This document shows, in pieces, positions 1 through 11,736 of a stretch of DNA of 64,000 nt. Within the stretch, counting starts at the first letter, position 1, and each line of letters opens with the position of its first letter. Both the position numbers and the translations under genes were made by a program. This DNA comes from Atherix ibis (Eukaryota; Arthropoda; Insecta; Diptera; Athericidae): the NCBI GenBank assembly GCA_958298945.1, contig OY282606.1, forward strand, positions 88,605,696 through 88,669,695, given 5' to 3'. Below the pieces are notes generated by a model. The model was not told the DNA's origin. It searched no databases and saw only the letters and a program-made list of their open reading frames with translations.

Positions 1-1260
1 TTTACAGGAGCTTCTGACCAGGGATTTATGCATCCCAAGCACATTAAAGAGTCTTATAGATATGACCCTGATTTTTAAAAGGAAATTGGTAATGAGCGCA
101 TTCGACTTAAGCGGGTGTGTTAAGAAAAAAAAATCCACTTCAGGACAATATCCAGGGGGCAATTCGAAAATTCGTAGAATGACTTTATGATGCGACGGAT
201 GTGTTATTGGTTGGTATTTGTTTGAGGATAGTGCTGCCAATGCTGTTACGATGACTAGTGGGCAATGTAGAGTGATCCTCCAGAACCTTTTCATCCAGAG
301 TAGGTATGCGGTAGAGATAGCGGAAAGCCGCTACAAGCAGATGGTGTGTGAATGGGGCAATAGAATGGGAGTGACTCTATCAGAAAGGAAGGCTTTGTGT
401 ATGTTGTTGATAATGCCCAGTAGGCCGCTCAATATTCCTTTAATGGTGATCCGGGTGCGTTACCATAGAGTAAAGGTTGGAGAGAGACTGAATTTTCGGC
501 CTTACTTGAAACATCTAAGGGGACCGGTTTGGTTGGCATACGGGTGCAAGTATCCGGCAAGGATTGGGGACTTTGATCGAGAGCGATCTATGCACTACTT
601 TCACTCCTATACAAGGCTGTGTTTGTTCCGTGTGCTATGTATGCATCATGTGTATAGGGTCATTATGCGGTATAGGGTAACATTATGCAATTCTGTGCAG
701 CGCTGGTTCTCATGGGAAAAACTCCATGGGACCTGGAGGTGCTGCTTGAAAGCATTCACTACCGTCTATGGCGGGGCATCCCGGTTGCTGGTTGTGCGGT
801 TACAAATAAAGAGTGTGTACTGGTCCTAAATAAAATGTTTGAAATATGGCAACGTCGATGTGATGAGAGTGTGAATGGCAGATGGACGCACATGTTCATT
901 TCGGACGTGTGCTTTGTATCTGCATGTGGTTTTGAATTTAGTCTGTTCCTTGGGTATTAACTCACGGGATATGGCAGTATGAATGGGTTCCTATACGGAC
1001 TGGCTGTGAAGGTCATATGCCCTTGTGGATCGGAGGAGGAGAGTACTAAGCACCTTCTCATCAAGTGTGGCATGTATGGGAATTTGTTTCACATAGGTTC
1101 ATGTGGAATTGAAGTGAATTGTGATAGTGTGGATTTGAGTGGTGTATTAGGTATAATAGGAGAGCGAGGTATAAATGGCACGCAAGGTGGCTGCGACAGG
1201 GTGAAAGATCAAGGTCGATTCCGGTTGTACTTTCGGGTCTTGGCGAACCTGCGTACCTGA
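1..1260 (+). pseudogene. R1-clade LINE, C-terminal part of ORF2, decayed
   Basis: Remnant of the reverse-transcriptase ORF of an R1-clade non-LTR retrotransposon. The reading passes through three frames (218-829, 685-960, 979-1260), so there are frameshifts. Visible R1-like blocks are GVTLSERKAL and GERLNFRPYLKHLRG (end of the RT/thumb), then PWDLEVLLESI, WQRRCDESVNGRWTHMFI and a late Cys/His cluster, CPCGSEEESTKHLLIKC. In intact relatives this region follows the YADD active site, which is not recognisable here. The window begins inside the element. The family call rests on block order and motif wording. No function remains. Confidence 0.75.
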
Positions 1261-1790
1261 GCTGGCTTAGCGGTGCTTAGGAATTTATAAGGTTTCTTAC
1301 CATAGCTGAATGAGCGGAGTACAAACCGAAGTACTCTTAAAACAAAAATTGGTACCACGGGAATCGGGATCTTCCTTGGTGTTAAAACACACTATGCCCG
1401 ACAAAGGTGAGGCGCCTTAAGCAGCAACGTGGTGGATGTGCTTAACACACATATCGCGGGTACGGCCTCCGGATAATTATACTGGTAATTATCTCAACCT
1501 CCTATATTGACAGTAGAGGTTTAGATAGGTCTCGCCACAAACAGTTGGAGTAATCAGCTTGTAACTGGTACTGACTGTAAACTACCAGTAATGGTGGTGC
1601 GTTGATTGAGCGTAACTCAATCCCTATAGTCGTAGGCGACCCGTGGTTTTCTGTTTGACGACCGATAAGTCACGTTAAATAACAAAAAGTAGAACCTTTT
1701 CATCCGTAAATTGGATCAACCCGGGCTCGGCGACATGAAGTTCTCACAGGATGGTACTACGTCATAAGGGAAATTACGCAATTGTTTGTA
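1261..1790 (+). mobile_element. 3' untranslated tail of the R1-clade LINE
   Basis: Sequence directly after the last R1 reading frame is clearly less AT-rich than the DNA after about 1790 and has no open frame, as expected for a LINE 3' UTR. Its 1305-1375 part, including GGTACCACGGGAA, reappears on the minus strand near 3455-3522, so it belongs to a dispersed family. The 3' boundary is approximate because no poly-A tail or target duplication is clear. Confidence 0.55.
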
Positions 1791-2929
1791 TCTGAGCAAG
1801 CAATTGAACAAAATCAATGAAATTAATCAGAAAATGTCATTAAAACCGCAGTCATATGATACAAGTCTATAAAAATAACCAAATCACTGTTGCTAATTTA
1901 AATCCAAAATTGTTACAAAAAAAAAATTGTATGCTTATCTTTTCTGTATAATAATAATTCTTGAAATTAAAATATTTATCTTTAAGAAATTTTAAATAAT
2001 ATTAACATAGAAAATTTGAACAAAAATTATATAGTAATTTAAAAAGAAAATTATTAAAAAGCTAAAAATAAAATTAAAATTTTTACTTCAGTCAATTCTA
2101 ATGAGTAGCTTATAAAATTGTTGGTCACCCATAGAATAATATTTATCAAAAGTAATTACTAAAAAAATGCCTGAATAAATTTTAGTAATAAAAATCATCT
2201 AAAAAATATAAAATTATCTGCAAATTATAGATTCCTTTTTTTTTATAAACTATATCAATACTTTGTTGTGCTGCTGTAATTTTTTTCGGATTTACAATAA
2301 TTCATTTGCAGTTGGGCAGTAAAAATCCAGCTGTGTTCAGTTGGTTTTTTTGAAAATTTCATTTAATTCATGATTTAATTATCATTAATTGATTTTGCAA
2401 TATTTTGTAGATTCGAACAAGTTCACTAGAATATATTTCACTAAACCTCATGAACTGTTTACGAACATACATAATTTAGCAAGTGTGCTAATGTTTTATT
2501 AAAACTTTTTTTTTACTATTAATACAACATTTTTTATTTAAGTATTTTCAGTTTTTCTGCTGATTTTTATTTCATCATTGTACGAAATTCTCAGCACCTA
2601 TGTCAACAGGTAAATGTGATTGCCGAAGAGATTGGTCTCTGCAGGATGTCAAATTATGAACTTTTGTACTAGTTAGTAGGATTGACTATTTACTAAATAA
2701 CAACGCTCATACTTTAAGATTAAATATACAACAGAATTTTTTTCAGTTTTATTATTAGCAAATAACGTAGTACTTTTGCGAATACTTTTTATTGCATAAA
2801 CATTTTTTCCCTCATTAACCTTTAATATCAAGCAAATTGTCAATGTACAATTATGTCTGTGTTGTCAGAACTTACATGTCAACATCTCCACTAGCGATGA
2901 ACTAAATTTTAGAAAATTTTCGGAAGTAT
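1791..2929. other. AT-rich intergenic or intronic DNA, no gene seen
   Basis: Very AT-rich, with homopolymer runs. I see no open frame of note, no splice-like exon and no repeat structure. Confidence 0.6.
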
Positions 2930-3454
2930 ATACGTGCCATGGCAGAAAAGTAATGAGATATTTGTTAAAAAAAAGGAATGAGTTCAGCAGCTATACATCA
3001 GCGAAGGCTCAGTGAAGGCGTTATTTTCACTTTTCTAGCAGTGCTAGAATGCTTCAACTGGACTCGCGATCAGCAATGACCATAAGGATTGAGATACGCC
3101 CAATCAGCGCACCATTATAAATGACTACTTCAACTGTTGGCGGCGAGGGCTACCTAGACCTCTACTATCATCAGCATAATTACAAGTTATTGCCAGTTAT
3201 CTCTCGCCTGCGATCCGCAGATCGTACCGGCGATAAAGGTGTCAACCACAGCCACCACGTAAATGTCGAAGCATCTCACCAATAATCGATTACAGAAGCT
3301 AGTTCATCATTTTTATAGAACACAAACAGGTACGACTCCACTCACATTAGCATATACAAGCAAATCCTATAAAAGCATTATGCATGAAAGCTATGCAAAG
3401 CTTTAACGCCATAATCCTGAAAGATCTATTAAATATTTTGAATTTCGTTCTGTG

Positions 3455-3522
3455 GGGCGTCTCAGTTCCCGTGGTACCAATTTTTTTTATTAGAGTACCT
3501 TAGGTCTGCACCCCGCTCTGTG
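3455..3522 (-). mobile_element. R1-clade LINE 3' tail fragment
   Basis: Reverse complement resembles 1305-1375 of the R1 element at the window start: the GGTACCACGGGAA core, a preceding A-rich stretch and the GAGCGG..GTAC block occur in the same order. It is a short fragment inside the decayed mariner at 2.9-4.3 kb. Confidence 0.55.
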
Positions 3523-3596
3523 AGCTTTGTCCTCTTCCTTTCCTTCTCTACTTCATCCTATTCTTTCCTCATCATTTTTGTCTATGCACTACACAA

Positions 3597-3615
3597 CCCC
3601 CCCCCCCCCCCCCCC
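3597..3615. repeat. Poly-C run of 19
   Basis: Nineteen consecutive C in otherwise AT-rich DNA. It lies 13 bp before a 13-bp inverted repeat. Confidence 0.95.
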
Positions 3616-3628
3616 AGTAAGGTTTACT

Positions 3629-3669
3629 ATGTGATATTAAAGGCTTTACTATGAATTTTAATATCACAT
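3629..3669. repeat. Perfect 13-bp inverted repeat
   Basis: Arms ATGTGATATTAAA at 3629-3641 and TTTAATATCACAT at 3657-3669 are perfect complements with a 15-nt loop. It sits just after the poly-C run. Confidence 0.85.
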
Positions 3670-3759
3670 TTGCAAGTCACGTATCTACTTTTGCCCCTGG
3701 TTAGCTATTTTACCTTTTTATGCCATCATTGGGATGAGAAGCTGGTATATACTTAACAA

Positions 3760-3776
3760 CCCGCCGCCGGGGCGGG
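3760..3776. repeat. Short GC-only hairpin
   Basis: CCCGCC at 3760-3765 pairs with GGCGGG at 3771-3776 across five bases, a striking GC island in AT-rich DNA. It lies within the decayed family B mariner. No function is implied. Confidence 0.7.
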
Positions 3777-4346
3777 AATATACCCACAGTACGAAGATGA
3801 CGTCCTTTCAAATGCTTTTCGATTTTGGGAGAAAAAAAAGAAGTTCACACGGACTTAGTTCAGTTGAAGAGAGTGGCTGAGGAACCAAATTAGTCCTATT
3901 TTCGGATCAAGACTATTCGATGAAGATAACTGTATAGCAAGGAGCGTTATAATGGTGGTTTCGAGGACTTTTCAATTAAAAACTTTCGTTGACAGTTTGT
4001 TCTGGAGACACAAATTTCACATTTTTATTAGTTTTCGATGTTGAAGGCATTTTTGAGCGTGGTTTATCTTCCAAAAGTATTTTATTCCACTTCAAAATTT
4101 GTGCTTTTAATAAGGAATTAGGAAAATTCCAAAAATATTTTATATCACTGCAAAGTTTGTGCTTTTAATAATGAATTAGGAAGTAAATGTTTCATAATAC
4201 TTAGGAAGATTAGCATATCATATCTCCAAATTTTGCTGCTCCACTTTTGGTAACACGCTACAAAAACACAACTTTAGAGTAAGTCTACAGTCTTGCCAAA
4301 GCCCAGTCACTGATGCCAGTCTTATTACTTTTCTTCCACATCTCAG

Positions 4347-6599
4347 ATTGCATTTTTTTTTAAAAATTTAAATAACATGTAATCAGTTAAATTTTATAAA
4401 TTTTTTTTTTAAGTTTAATCTCATTTAAAAGCATTTACTTAAAAATATGAAATATTTCTGGCTAAATGTATTGTGTAGTTACATGCGCTGTTAATTAAGT
4501 TTGAAAAAATATATTTTTTGGCCTACGTGAGATTTAACTAGATAAATTTATTGAAATGTATTTTATGATTAGCATACTTTTCCTTTTTTTTAATTTTTCA
4601 GTCACTCTAAATAAAATAACCTAAAACATATGTGAACTCTGCTATGATACGATCATATGCTTAAGGTCAGACCAGGCGTTTTTTTTTCTTCTTTTCTTCC
4701 TTCACGTTAATTTATTTTTACTGTCTTAAATTTTTGGTTACGCATATTTTTACATATAGTATACGGTATATACTATATATATAACATTCAAATAAGACAG
4801 AAAAAGATAAAATAAAATTTAAAAAAAAAACTAAACTCAACAAGTTCGAGGTTTTTACTTATAAATACTATTGCGGAAATAAAAGAATTTCGTTTTAAAA
4901 CAAAGTCAATGTAATAGTGTGTGTATGTGTACGTTAATTTTAAAATTGGAATTGTTTTTTTTTTTGTTGTTGTTACATAGGTATCTGAAAATTTACTGAA
5001 CATATAAAAATGCGTAGACAATTTAATAATATCTAATTAAAAAGTTCTTTAGATCATTAGTATGTACCATATAAAAATCGAGCTTATAAAGAATTTGTCT
5101 TATTTGAAATTTTACTTAATTGAATGAGCTAAAAAAAAAAAAAATTGAATAAGCTTTAAATAGAATTTCAAATTTACTATTATTTATATGGAAATAAATA
5201 TTGGAAATTATTCAGTGAACTATTAATTATCTTTTTGATCTTTAATTAAAATGAACTATTGAATCTATTTTGTAAATGAATTTATGGATTTATCGTATAG
5301 ATTTTGATCGATAATGCACAATTTTAGATTGGAATTCTTAGATTTATTTATGTACATTAGCCAAGAGTACACCTGCTATGGTGATGGACTACATATTCTT
5401 GTAGACTTAATTAAAGGTATTCAAAATAAAAAGAAAAAAAAAACCTATTAAAATTAAGAAAAAATTATAACGAAGAATCAATAATGTGTTCGTTATAGAC
5501 TTCTCATATTCCGTTTCATTAGTGGATTTTAGCATAAAATTTCCCAAATACATTATGTTCGTGTTTATAATAAGTATAAATCATTGTTGATTACTATTCT
5601 AGAAGACCATACAGTCGTACGAACCATAATGATTGTATTTGATTCCAGGGCAGTATCAATAATGTTATTAAATGAAAAATTAAATAGTCCACCATACATA
5701 ATAGCAAACATGATTAAAAAGGTCCAAATATATAAGAGACAATGTGGAGAAGTTGGTTTGGTTTTTGAAGTCCCAAACCTAGCCGCCAAACAGACAAACT
5801 GGCAAACCAGCAAACTGGTTTCCCAATGACGACGCACTGTGATCTGATCCAATAGTTATCGTTACTGGGGGGACTTGTTAGTAAGCTAATTATTTTCGTC
5901 TTTTAATCGAACTTATTAAAAGCGTTTTCAACATAATATTAGCAGGAATTCAAAGTGACCACGTATATGACCATGTTGGGAGTTTCACTTAAATAAAGTG
6001 GATAAATTTTACCACCAGTTAAAGCGGATAGTCAACCAACCATTCATGTTTGATTATATGATAAATGGAGACCCGTATTTCCACTGGTCGTGGTGGTAGC
6101 ATGTTATTTAGTTTTTCTGTTTTAATATTTTGTTCTTAATAATATCATTAACTCTATTTTCAAACAAACGTGATACTATTTCTGCTCCCCAAACATGCAT
6201 TCATAACAAAGTCTATAAAAGATTGATATAATGTCGTTTATATGTATAATATGTATGCATGATTTTACGTAAAAAGGATAAAGAAAGAGAATGAATAAAA
6301 ATGTTTTTATCTAATCTTAAAAGTACCCACATATTAGGTAACAAGTGAATGGACATATTTGTAAGAACATTTTATTTTCAACGATAAATTTTCTCACATA
6401 ATTTCTTGGATCAAAAAAAAAACAAAAACAAAAAACAAAACCATTTCTAATTAGAAAAATTATTTAATTTATAATTACAGATATAAATTTTTCAAAATTC
6501 TTTTAAATGCATTTTTTCAACTTTTTTTTTTGTTGAAAAATATTTAATTATTATTTTTAATCAATTATAAATGAAATTGTGTCAATTTTTACTTTGCAA
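4347..6599. other. AT-rich DNA, no gene seen
   Basis: Long A and T runs with no convincing coding block. Small open frames at 4788-5021 and 5565-5852 have low-complexity composition and match no family I recognise. I treat them as chance. Confidence 0.55.
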
Positions 6600-6677
6600 A
6601 AATTTTATTGACTATGTGTATTAGTAGATGAAGACTTTTCTGTTTTCTTCTACTAATACACATAGTCAATAAAATTT
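6600..6677. repeat. Perfect 29-bp inverted repeat (hairpin)
   Basis: Arms at 6600-6628 and 6649-6677 are perfect reverse complements over 29 bp (core GACTATGTGTATTAGTAGA) around a 20-nt loop. It stands immediately upstream of the tandem array that begins near 6690. Confidence 0.9.
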
Positions 6678-6689
6678 CATTAAATACAA

Positions 6690-8213
6690 AAAATTAACAG
6701 AGGACCTCAAAAGTAACCAAAAACTTTAAGATCTGAAATTAACCCATAAATTTTAGGACCTCAAAAGTAATAAAAAATTTTAGGATCTGAAAAATTTCAA
6801 AAATTACCAAAAATTTCCGGATTTAAACATTAATGCAGGATTGTAAAAAAATCAAAAATTATCGGACCTCAAAAATATTTAAAAATTTTCAAATCAGAAA
6901 CGTAATTAAAAAACAATTTCAGTATTCAAAAAGAACAAAAACTTCGGGTCTCAAAAATAATAAAAAAATTTAGGACCTCAAAAAGAGCAAAAAATTTTGG
7001 AATTCCAAAATAACAAAAAAATTTCAAATTTGGTAAATAGCTGAAAATGTTAGAACGTCAAAAATCAAAAATGCTAGTACCTCAAAAATAATTAAAATTT
7101 TAAGACTTTAAAAGTAACCAAAAACTTTTAAATCTGAAACCTGCCCAAAACTTTTAGGACCTTAAAAAAAAAAATATAAGGATCTGAAACTTATCCTTAA
7201 AATGTACTAACTCGAAAATAATAAAAACTGTCGGAATCTCAAAAATTACCAAAAACTTCCAGATTTAAACATTAATGCAGGATCGTAAAAAAATAAAAAA
7301 TTATCGGACCTCAAATTTATTTAAAGATTTTCAAATCAGAAACGTATTCAAAAACAAACTCCGTATTCAAAACGAATAAAAATTTCGGGTCTCAAAAATA
7401 ATCATAAAATTTAGGACCTCAAAAACAGCAAAAAATTTCGGATCTCCAAAATAACAAACAAAATTCAAATTTGACAAATAACTTAAAATGTTAGAACCTC
7501 AAAAATCAAAAATGCTAGTACCTAAAAAATAATTAAAATTTTAGGACCTTAAAAGTAACCAAAAACTTTAAAATCTGAAACTTACCCAAAATTTTTAGGG
7601 CCTTTAAAAAATAGTAAAAAAATTTAGGATCTGAATTTTTTCAGTACTCAAAAAGAACAAAAATTCCAGGTCTCAAAAATAATCAAAAATTTTTGGACCT
7701 CAAAACTAACCAAAAATATTAAGATCTGAAACTTATCCAAAGATTCGAGAACCTCAAAAATAATAAAAAATTTTAATTTCTAAAACTTATCCATAAAATG
7801 TACTAACTCAAAAATAATAAAAACTGTCAGGATCTCAAAAATTACCAAAAATTTCCGGATTTAAACATTAATGCAGGATCGTAAAAAAATCAAAAATTAT
7901 CGGACCTCAAAAATATTTAGAAATTTTCAAATCGGAAACGTATTCAAAAACAATTTCAGTATTGTTTACTCTGGGTCTCAAAAAATAATCCAAAAATTTG
8001 GACCTGAAAAAGGGCAGAAAATTTCGGATTTCTAAAATAACAAAAAAATTTCAAAATTGGCAAATAACTAAAAATTTGAGAACCTCAAAAATTTAAAATG
8101 TTAGTACCTAAAAAATTATTAAAATTTCAGGACCTCAAAAGTAATCAAAAATGTTAAGATCTGAAACTTATCCAAAGATTCGAGGACCTCAAAAATAATA
8201 AAAAATTTCTAAT
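6690..8213. repeat. Degenerate tandem array, GGACCTCAAAAATAA type
   Basis: About 1.5 kb of irregular units of roughly 25-35 bp with the core GGACCTCAAAAATAAT-AAAAATTT. Higher-order structure is visible: a distinctive TAATGCAGGA variant occurs at 6831, 7273 and 7869 (spacings 442 and 596 bp), each time with the same neighbouring units. No coding potential. The array is flanked by hairpins on both sides. Confidence 0.85.
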
Positions 8214-8244
8214 CCGGAAACGTGGGGAAAACCCACGTTTCCGG
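8214..8244. repeat. Perfect 13-bp hairpin at the array's end
   Basis: Arms CCGGAAACGTGGG (8214-8226) and CCCACGTTTCCGG (8232-8244) with a GAAAA loop. The left arm overlaps the last array unit. The hairpin is GC-rich compared with its surroundings. Confidence 0.9.
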
Positions 8245-8439
8245 GTTAATTTCATTAATTTTTATTGCGTAAGTTTTTTATTATTAACTATTCAACTTTC
8301 TTCGATTGGTAACCGTAGATCTTCCCCTTTAAATATACAGGCAGGAAGAAAATAAGGACGGTTATATCCAGGGAATGTGGGAGTTATCGACATTATCCAC
8401 TTTTTGATATGAAAAAGTTCTGTAGAATTTATCTATATT

Positions 8440-8990
8440 AGTCACCAATGACACCACTTTTAATCTAAACAGTGCATTCTACGATCATGTGAAGGTCACT
8501 TTTGAATTGCATTTGGATTTTCACGCTCCCAGAAACGGATGCTTAGATCGAAATGCACTTCGTCACTCTTTATCAATTTTCTGCAAAAATCAGGGTCGTG
8601 TCTTAAAGCTCTAAGACACTTTCGCTCTAATGCTGTTGGCGTCTAAGATATCTGAATTAAAGTTCCTATATTACCTGAGTTTTGCACGGCTTATATGCAA
8701 ATCTTTATGCAAAATTTTCCACACAACTATTTAAGAAACATTCAATTCTTATGCATGATACCTTGTGGAGGTTGCCGGAATTTAAGCTATGGTATACTTT
8801 GAAGTATAGCAGCAACATTCTCTGTTGAGCATCCGGTTCTAAAGCGATCATACTTTGGTATATCGAGCACTGTAGCAGGTTCTTGAAAATTATTCACTAA
8901 ACGATAAAATGTGCAATTCGACGATACATTATTCTGACTAAATATTTCTACAAATTTCTGACCATTACAGTAATTTATGAACTACTTTCG
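8440..8990 (-). pseudogene. Transposase remnant with DUF4817-type region
   Basis: Read on the minus strand over several frames, it shows the order typical of these mariner-related transposases: an N-terminal helix-turn-helix block (FYRLVNNFQEPATVLD, then RTGCSTENVAA), a linker, and the first catalytic block near 8560 (LIKSDEVHFDL, where intact relatives have FSDEAHF). Stops and frameshifts are frequent, and the C-terminal catalytic part is absent, the array lying beyond. It is a dead remnant of the same broad class as the element at 60.3-61.4 kb. Confidence 0.5.
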
Positions 8991-9419
8991 TAAAATGTTT
9001 CAACGCTCCACAAAAATCTTGCCCGCATCTGCTCTCTATGACTGTCAAATACCTAAATTTTGGAATTCTAGCTGGTCTAAAATAATTTACTGTAATGACT
9101 GCAGCGTATTCTACGAGTACAAAAAATTATACGAATTTGACAGGCCGGCTAACTTAGTTAGAAAAGTCATTTTTGACAGTTTATATTTGGTATTCGCGAC
9201 TTGTAATACTCTGAAATATATTATGAACTGGCTCATTAAAAACAGTTCTTGTTTTCATGAATAAATTTTAACGAGTAACAAAGCTTTTATAAATTTGAAT
9301 GGTTACGTGGGTAAATAAAACGGTTTGTTCTGAGCAAATTAAAAAAAAATGTTATTTTGTATTATAGATCGTTTTACCAACCATTTATGTTTTTTTGTTA
9401 TAGTTTATTGGAAATCATC

Positions 9420-11420
9420 GAAAGACAAAGTATGGGACTTTAACCTACTAAAACCGCCTTACTTGGTCACATATCTATATCAACCCACGGAACCGCCGAT
9501 AGGCATTACTTCGTGTGATGCTGATTAATCGAAATTACTACTCTGGTGAATTATCACTATCGCTTTCTTTCACGCTCCTTCAAACGTAGTTTATTTAGGA
9601 CGGTTGTCGCAAGGACTTTGATGGCCTCCCAAGCCGTCCCCGAATTTAATAGCAGGTCCACTATATTTTTCGGTGTCAGAGGTCCGCCAGCACACATCTG
9701 AGCCTCTACTCTTTCTGAATTTAATCGGGTGCAGTAAAAGAACGTACTCTTCACTATCCCGTCACAAGAAAAGCACATTGAACTATTGTAGAATCCAATT
9801 TAAAGTGGAAGTGGTAAGCCCGAAAACATCCGTGTTCCGTTAAATTTTTTTTACCCTCGATAGCTTGACGCGCTGTGCCAACGACTAAATTAATAGCATC
9901 CAAGGTAGAGCGTGCCTTCCTGAACCCAAATTGAACTGCCCCTCTGCCCCTTGGTGAATTCCATCAATCGATTGCATAGAATTCGTTCGAGGATTTAAAC
10001 AGCCGTGTTTAGGAGATAAATTGGGCGGTATAACGTAGGATTCCCAAGTAGCCCCCTTTCCTTTGGTTGTAGCACCAGATGTTGCCTCTTCCAAAGTTGT
10101 AGAAAAATTCCCCCACTAAGACAGGTATTAAACAATTTCAAAAATAAAGTCGGTTGCGCCGCGACAGCCGTTTTAAGTGGAACAGGGGTTATGTTTGCGG
10201 GCCCAGTTGCCTTTTTATCATCGATTTTCCTGCATACCCGAAGGAGTTCATGCTGGGTAATTCGTAGGACCTGAACGCTTCCATTCCACAAACTGGTTGT
10301 TGAGGGTACCGCTGCCAGGTCATATAGTTACTTGTTGCTGAGGGTACAAGCTGGTGACTATTCTGTCCAAGAGTCCAGGGCAGGTCGGAATTTCCAAAGA
10401 AGAACCCCTCAGCTTCTTCATAACTAACTGATATGGCCTACCTCATGGGTTGTTGTCTACTTCGCCGCATAGTTCTCTCCAGTATCGACGTTTACTCTCC
10501 TTGATGAAGCGTCTCAACTATCTTCTTACTGTTTTATGCTGCGCAGATAGCAAAAGGTATTGAGGCTAACCCCTTACATGTAGGCACAGTCTACTCACCT
10601 GTTAACACCTTTTCCTTAGATCAGCCACCTCGTTATTCCACCAATAAACAGGTGAAGGTCCAGCCATAGAGCTTTTCGGCATTGCCGCATCACAGGCATC
10701 GGCAATGTGAGACATCAGCTGTTCAGCCTTACACTCACAGGAGTCGATGAGTTTTATCTACTCCATTGCAGCAAAAAAAACCGACCTATCGAATGCCTTT
10801 ACCTTTCAATCAGCCGTAGGCGCTGTAATGCATCCGTTGGCAGACTTACCAATAACATACAGAATAGCCTGATAGTCGCTATAAGTATAGTGTCCGAAAA
10901 CTCACCATGAGGCGCCTGGTCTCACAAAAAATTGATTGTTTGTTGCCCCTGAAAAAGTAAGCTTTCCCTCCCGAATTGAGCAGTATGGGATGGAGAAGGG
11001 AGAAGGCCTCAATCAATATCTCCCACCTCCGATTTGTTACCCTACTTTCCCACTCGACAACCGAGGAATTAAAATCACCGGCAATGATGAGAGAACGCCT
11101 CTCTTCCACACCAGTTATCAGTCGGTTAAGCATATGGTCAATATCCTCAATACCCACGTTGGGTCAACATAAATAGGAGTAGCACGCATAAATATATATG
11201 CCAGCCACTCTTACCCAGGTTGAAACAAGACTATGACCCCTGCATCTTTCCTGCAGCAGCCTTTTGCCACATACCGAAACAGCGGCCCGCCCTAAAGCAT
11301 TCACAATCCATGTACTGCCATTCATAGCCTTAAAGTGCTCACTGATAATGGCGACATCTACATTCAGCTCACGCATGCTTTGCAGCAAAAGATCTTGCGT
11401 CACCTCGCAGTGATTTAAAT
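9420..11420 (-). mobile_element. R1-clade LINE, decayed and internally deleted
   Basis: Minus-strand pieces follow LINE order from high to low coordinate. The endonuclease start is at 11403-11164 (QDLLLQSMRELNVDVAIISE, then a Trp/Gly block). More endonuclease is at 11157-10879 (RSLIIAGDFNSSVVEW, the GDFN motif). The N-terminal RT part is at 10291-9995 (DDKKATGPANITPVPLK, then LWKRQHLVLQPK). A short QFGFRKARSTLDAINLVV block is near 9950-9900. The extreme C-terminus is at 9778-9557 (TAWEAIKVLATTVLNKLRLKE). The YADD core is missing, and 9420-9556 looks like 3' UTR. Confidence 0.7.
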
Positions 11421-11736
11421 TGGGCTTTTATTATTTTCATTTTTTCTTTCCGTTTATCTCGAAGTGTATTTTTGGTGTGTATTTGAGTATGAAAGTATTC
11501 TTCACAAACCAATTACACCTTCAACAGGTGGAAATTTGGCTTTATTGAGCGAAAAATTTCCAGGACGCGTAGTTTTATGATTGAGTGATGTCAATTAGCC
11601 TCGAAGATCGTTGCGCTTTGACACTATTTGAAATATTTCTTATGCAGCTTTGTAAAATACTGTGTTTGCGCAGACTATTTTCAAAATTACGCAGACAATC
11701 ATCTGTCAAGCAATGACCAATTTGGAGTCCTAAGAA

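Larger units (their letters stand above)
2930..4346 (-). mobile_element. Decayed mariner, family B, with foreign insertions
   Basis: Both ends match the inverted termini of the family B copy at 53.5 kb. The left end has GCAGAAAAGTAATGAGA at 2942-2958. The right end, near 4317-4346, reads on the minus strand as GAAGAAAAGTAATAAGACTG. Internal minus-strand pieces match the other copies, for example the GATGACGTCCT block at about 3796-3806 and TTCGTTGACAGTTTGTTCTGG-like sequence near 3986. The transposase is not readable. Between about 3000 and 3700 the element carries unrelated DNA (an R1 tail fragment, a C-run and a hairpin), so it has been a target for later insertions. Confidence 0.5.

Noticed and set aside
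1..1790. R1 insertion into 28S rDNA
   Set aside because: No 28S sequence is visible at the element's 3' side, so a genomic, non-rDNA R1-clade copy is more likely.
5565..5852. Overlapping open frames on both strands
   Set aside because: Both strands open over the same ~250 bp, with no family resemblance. Chance.
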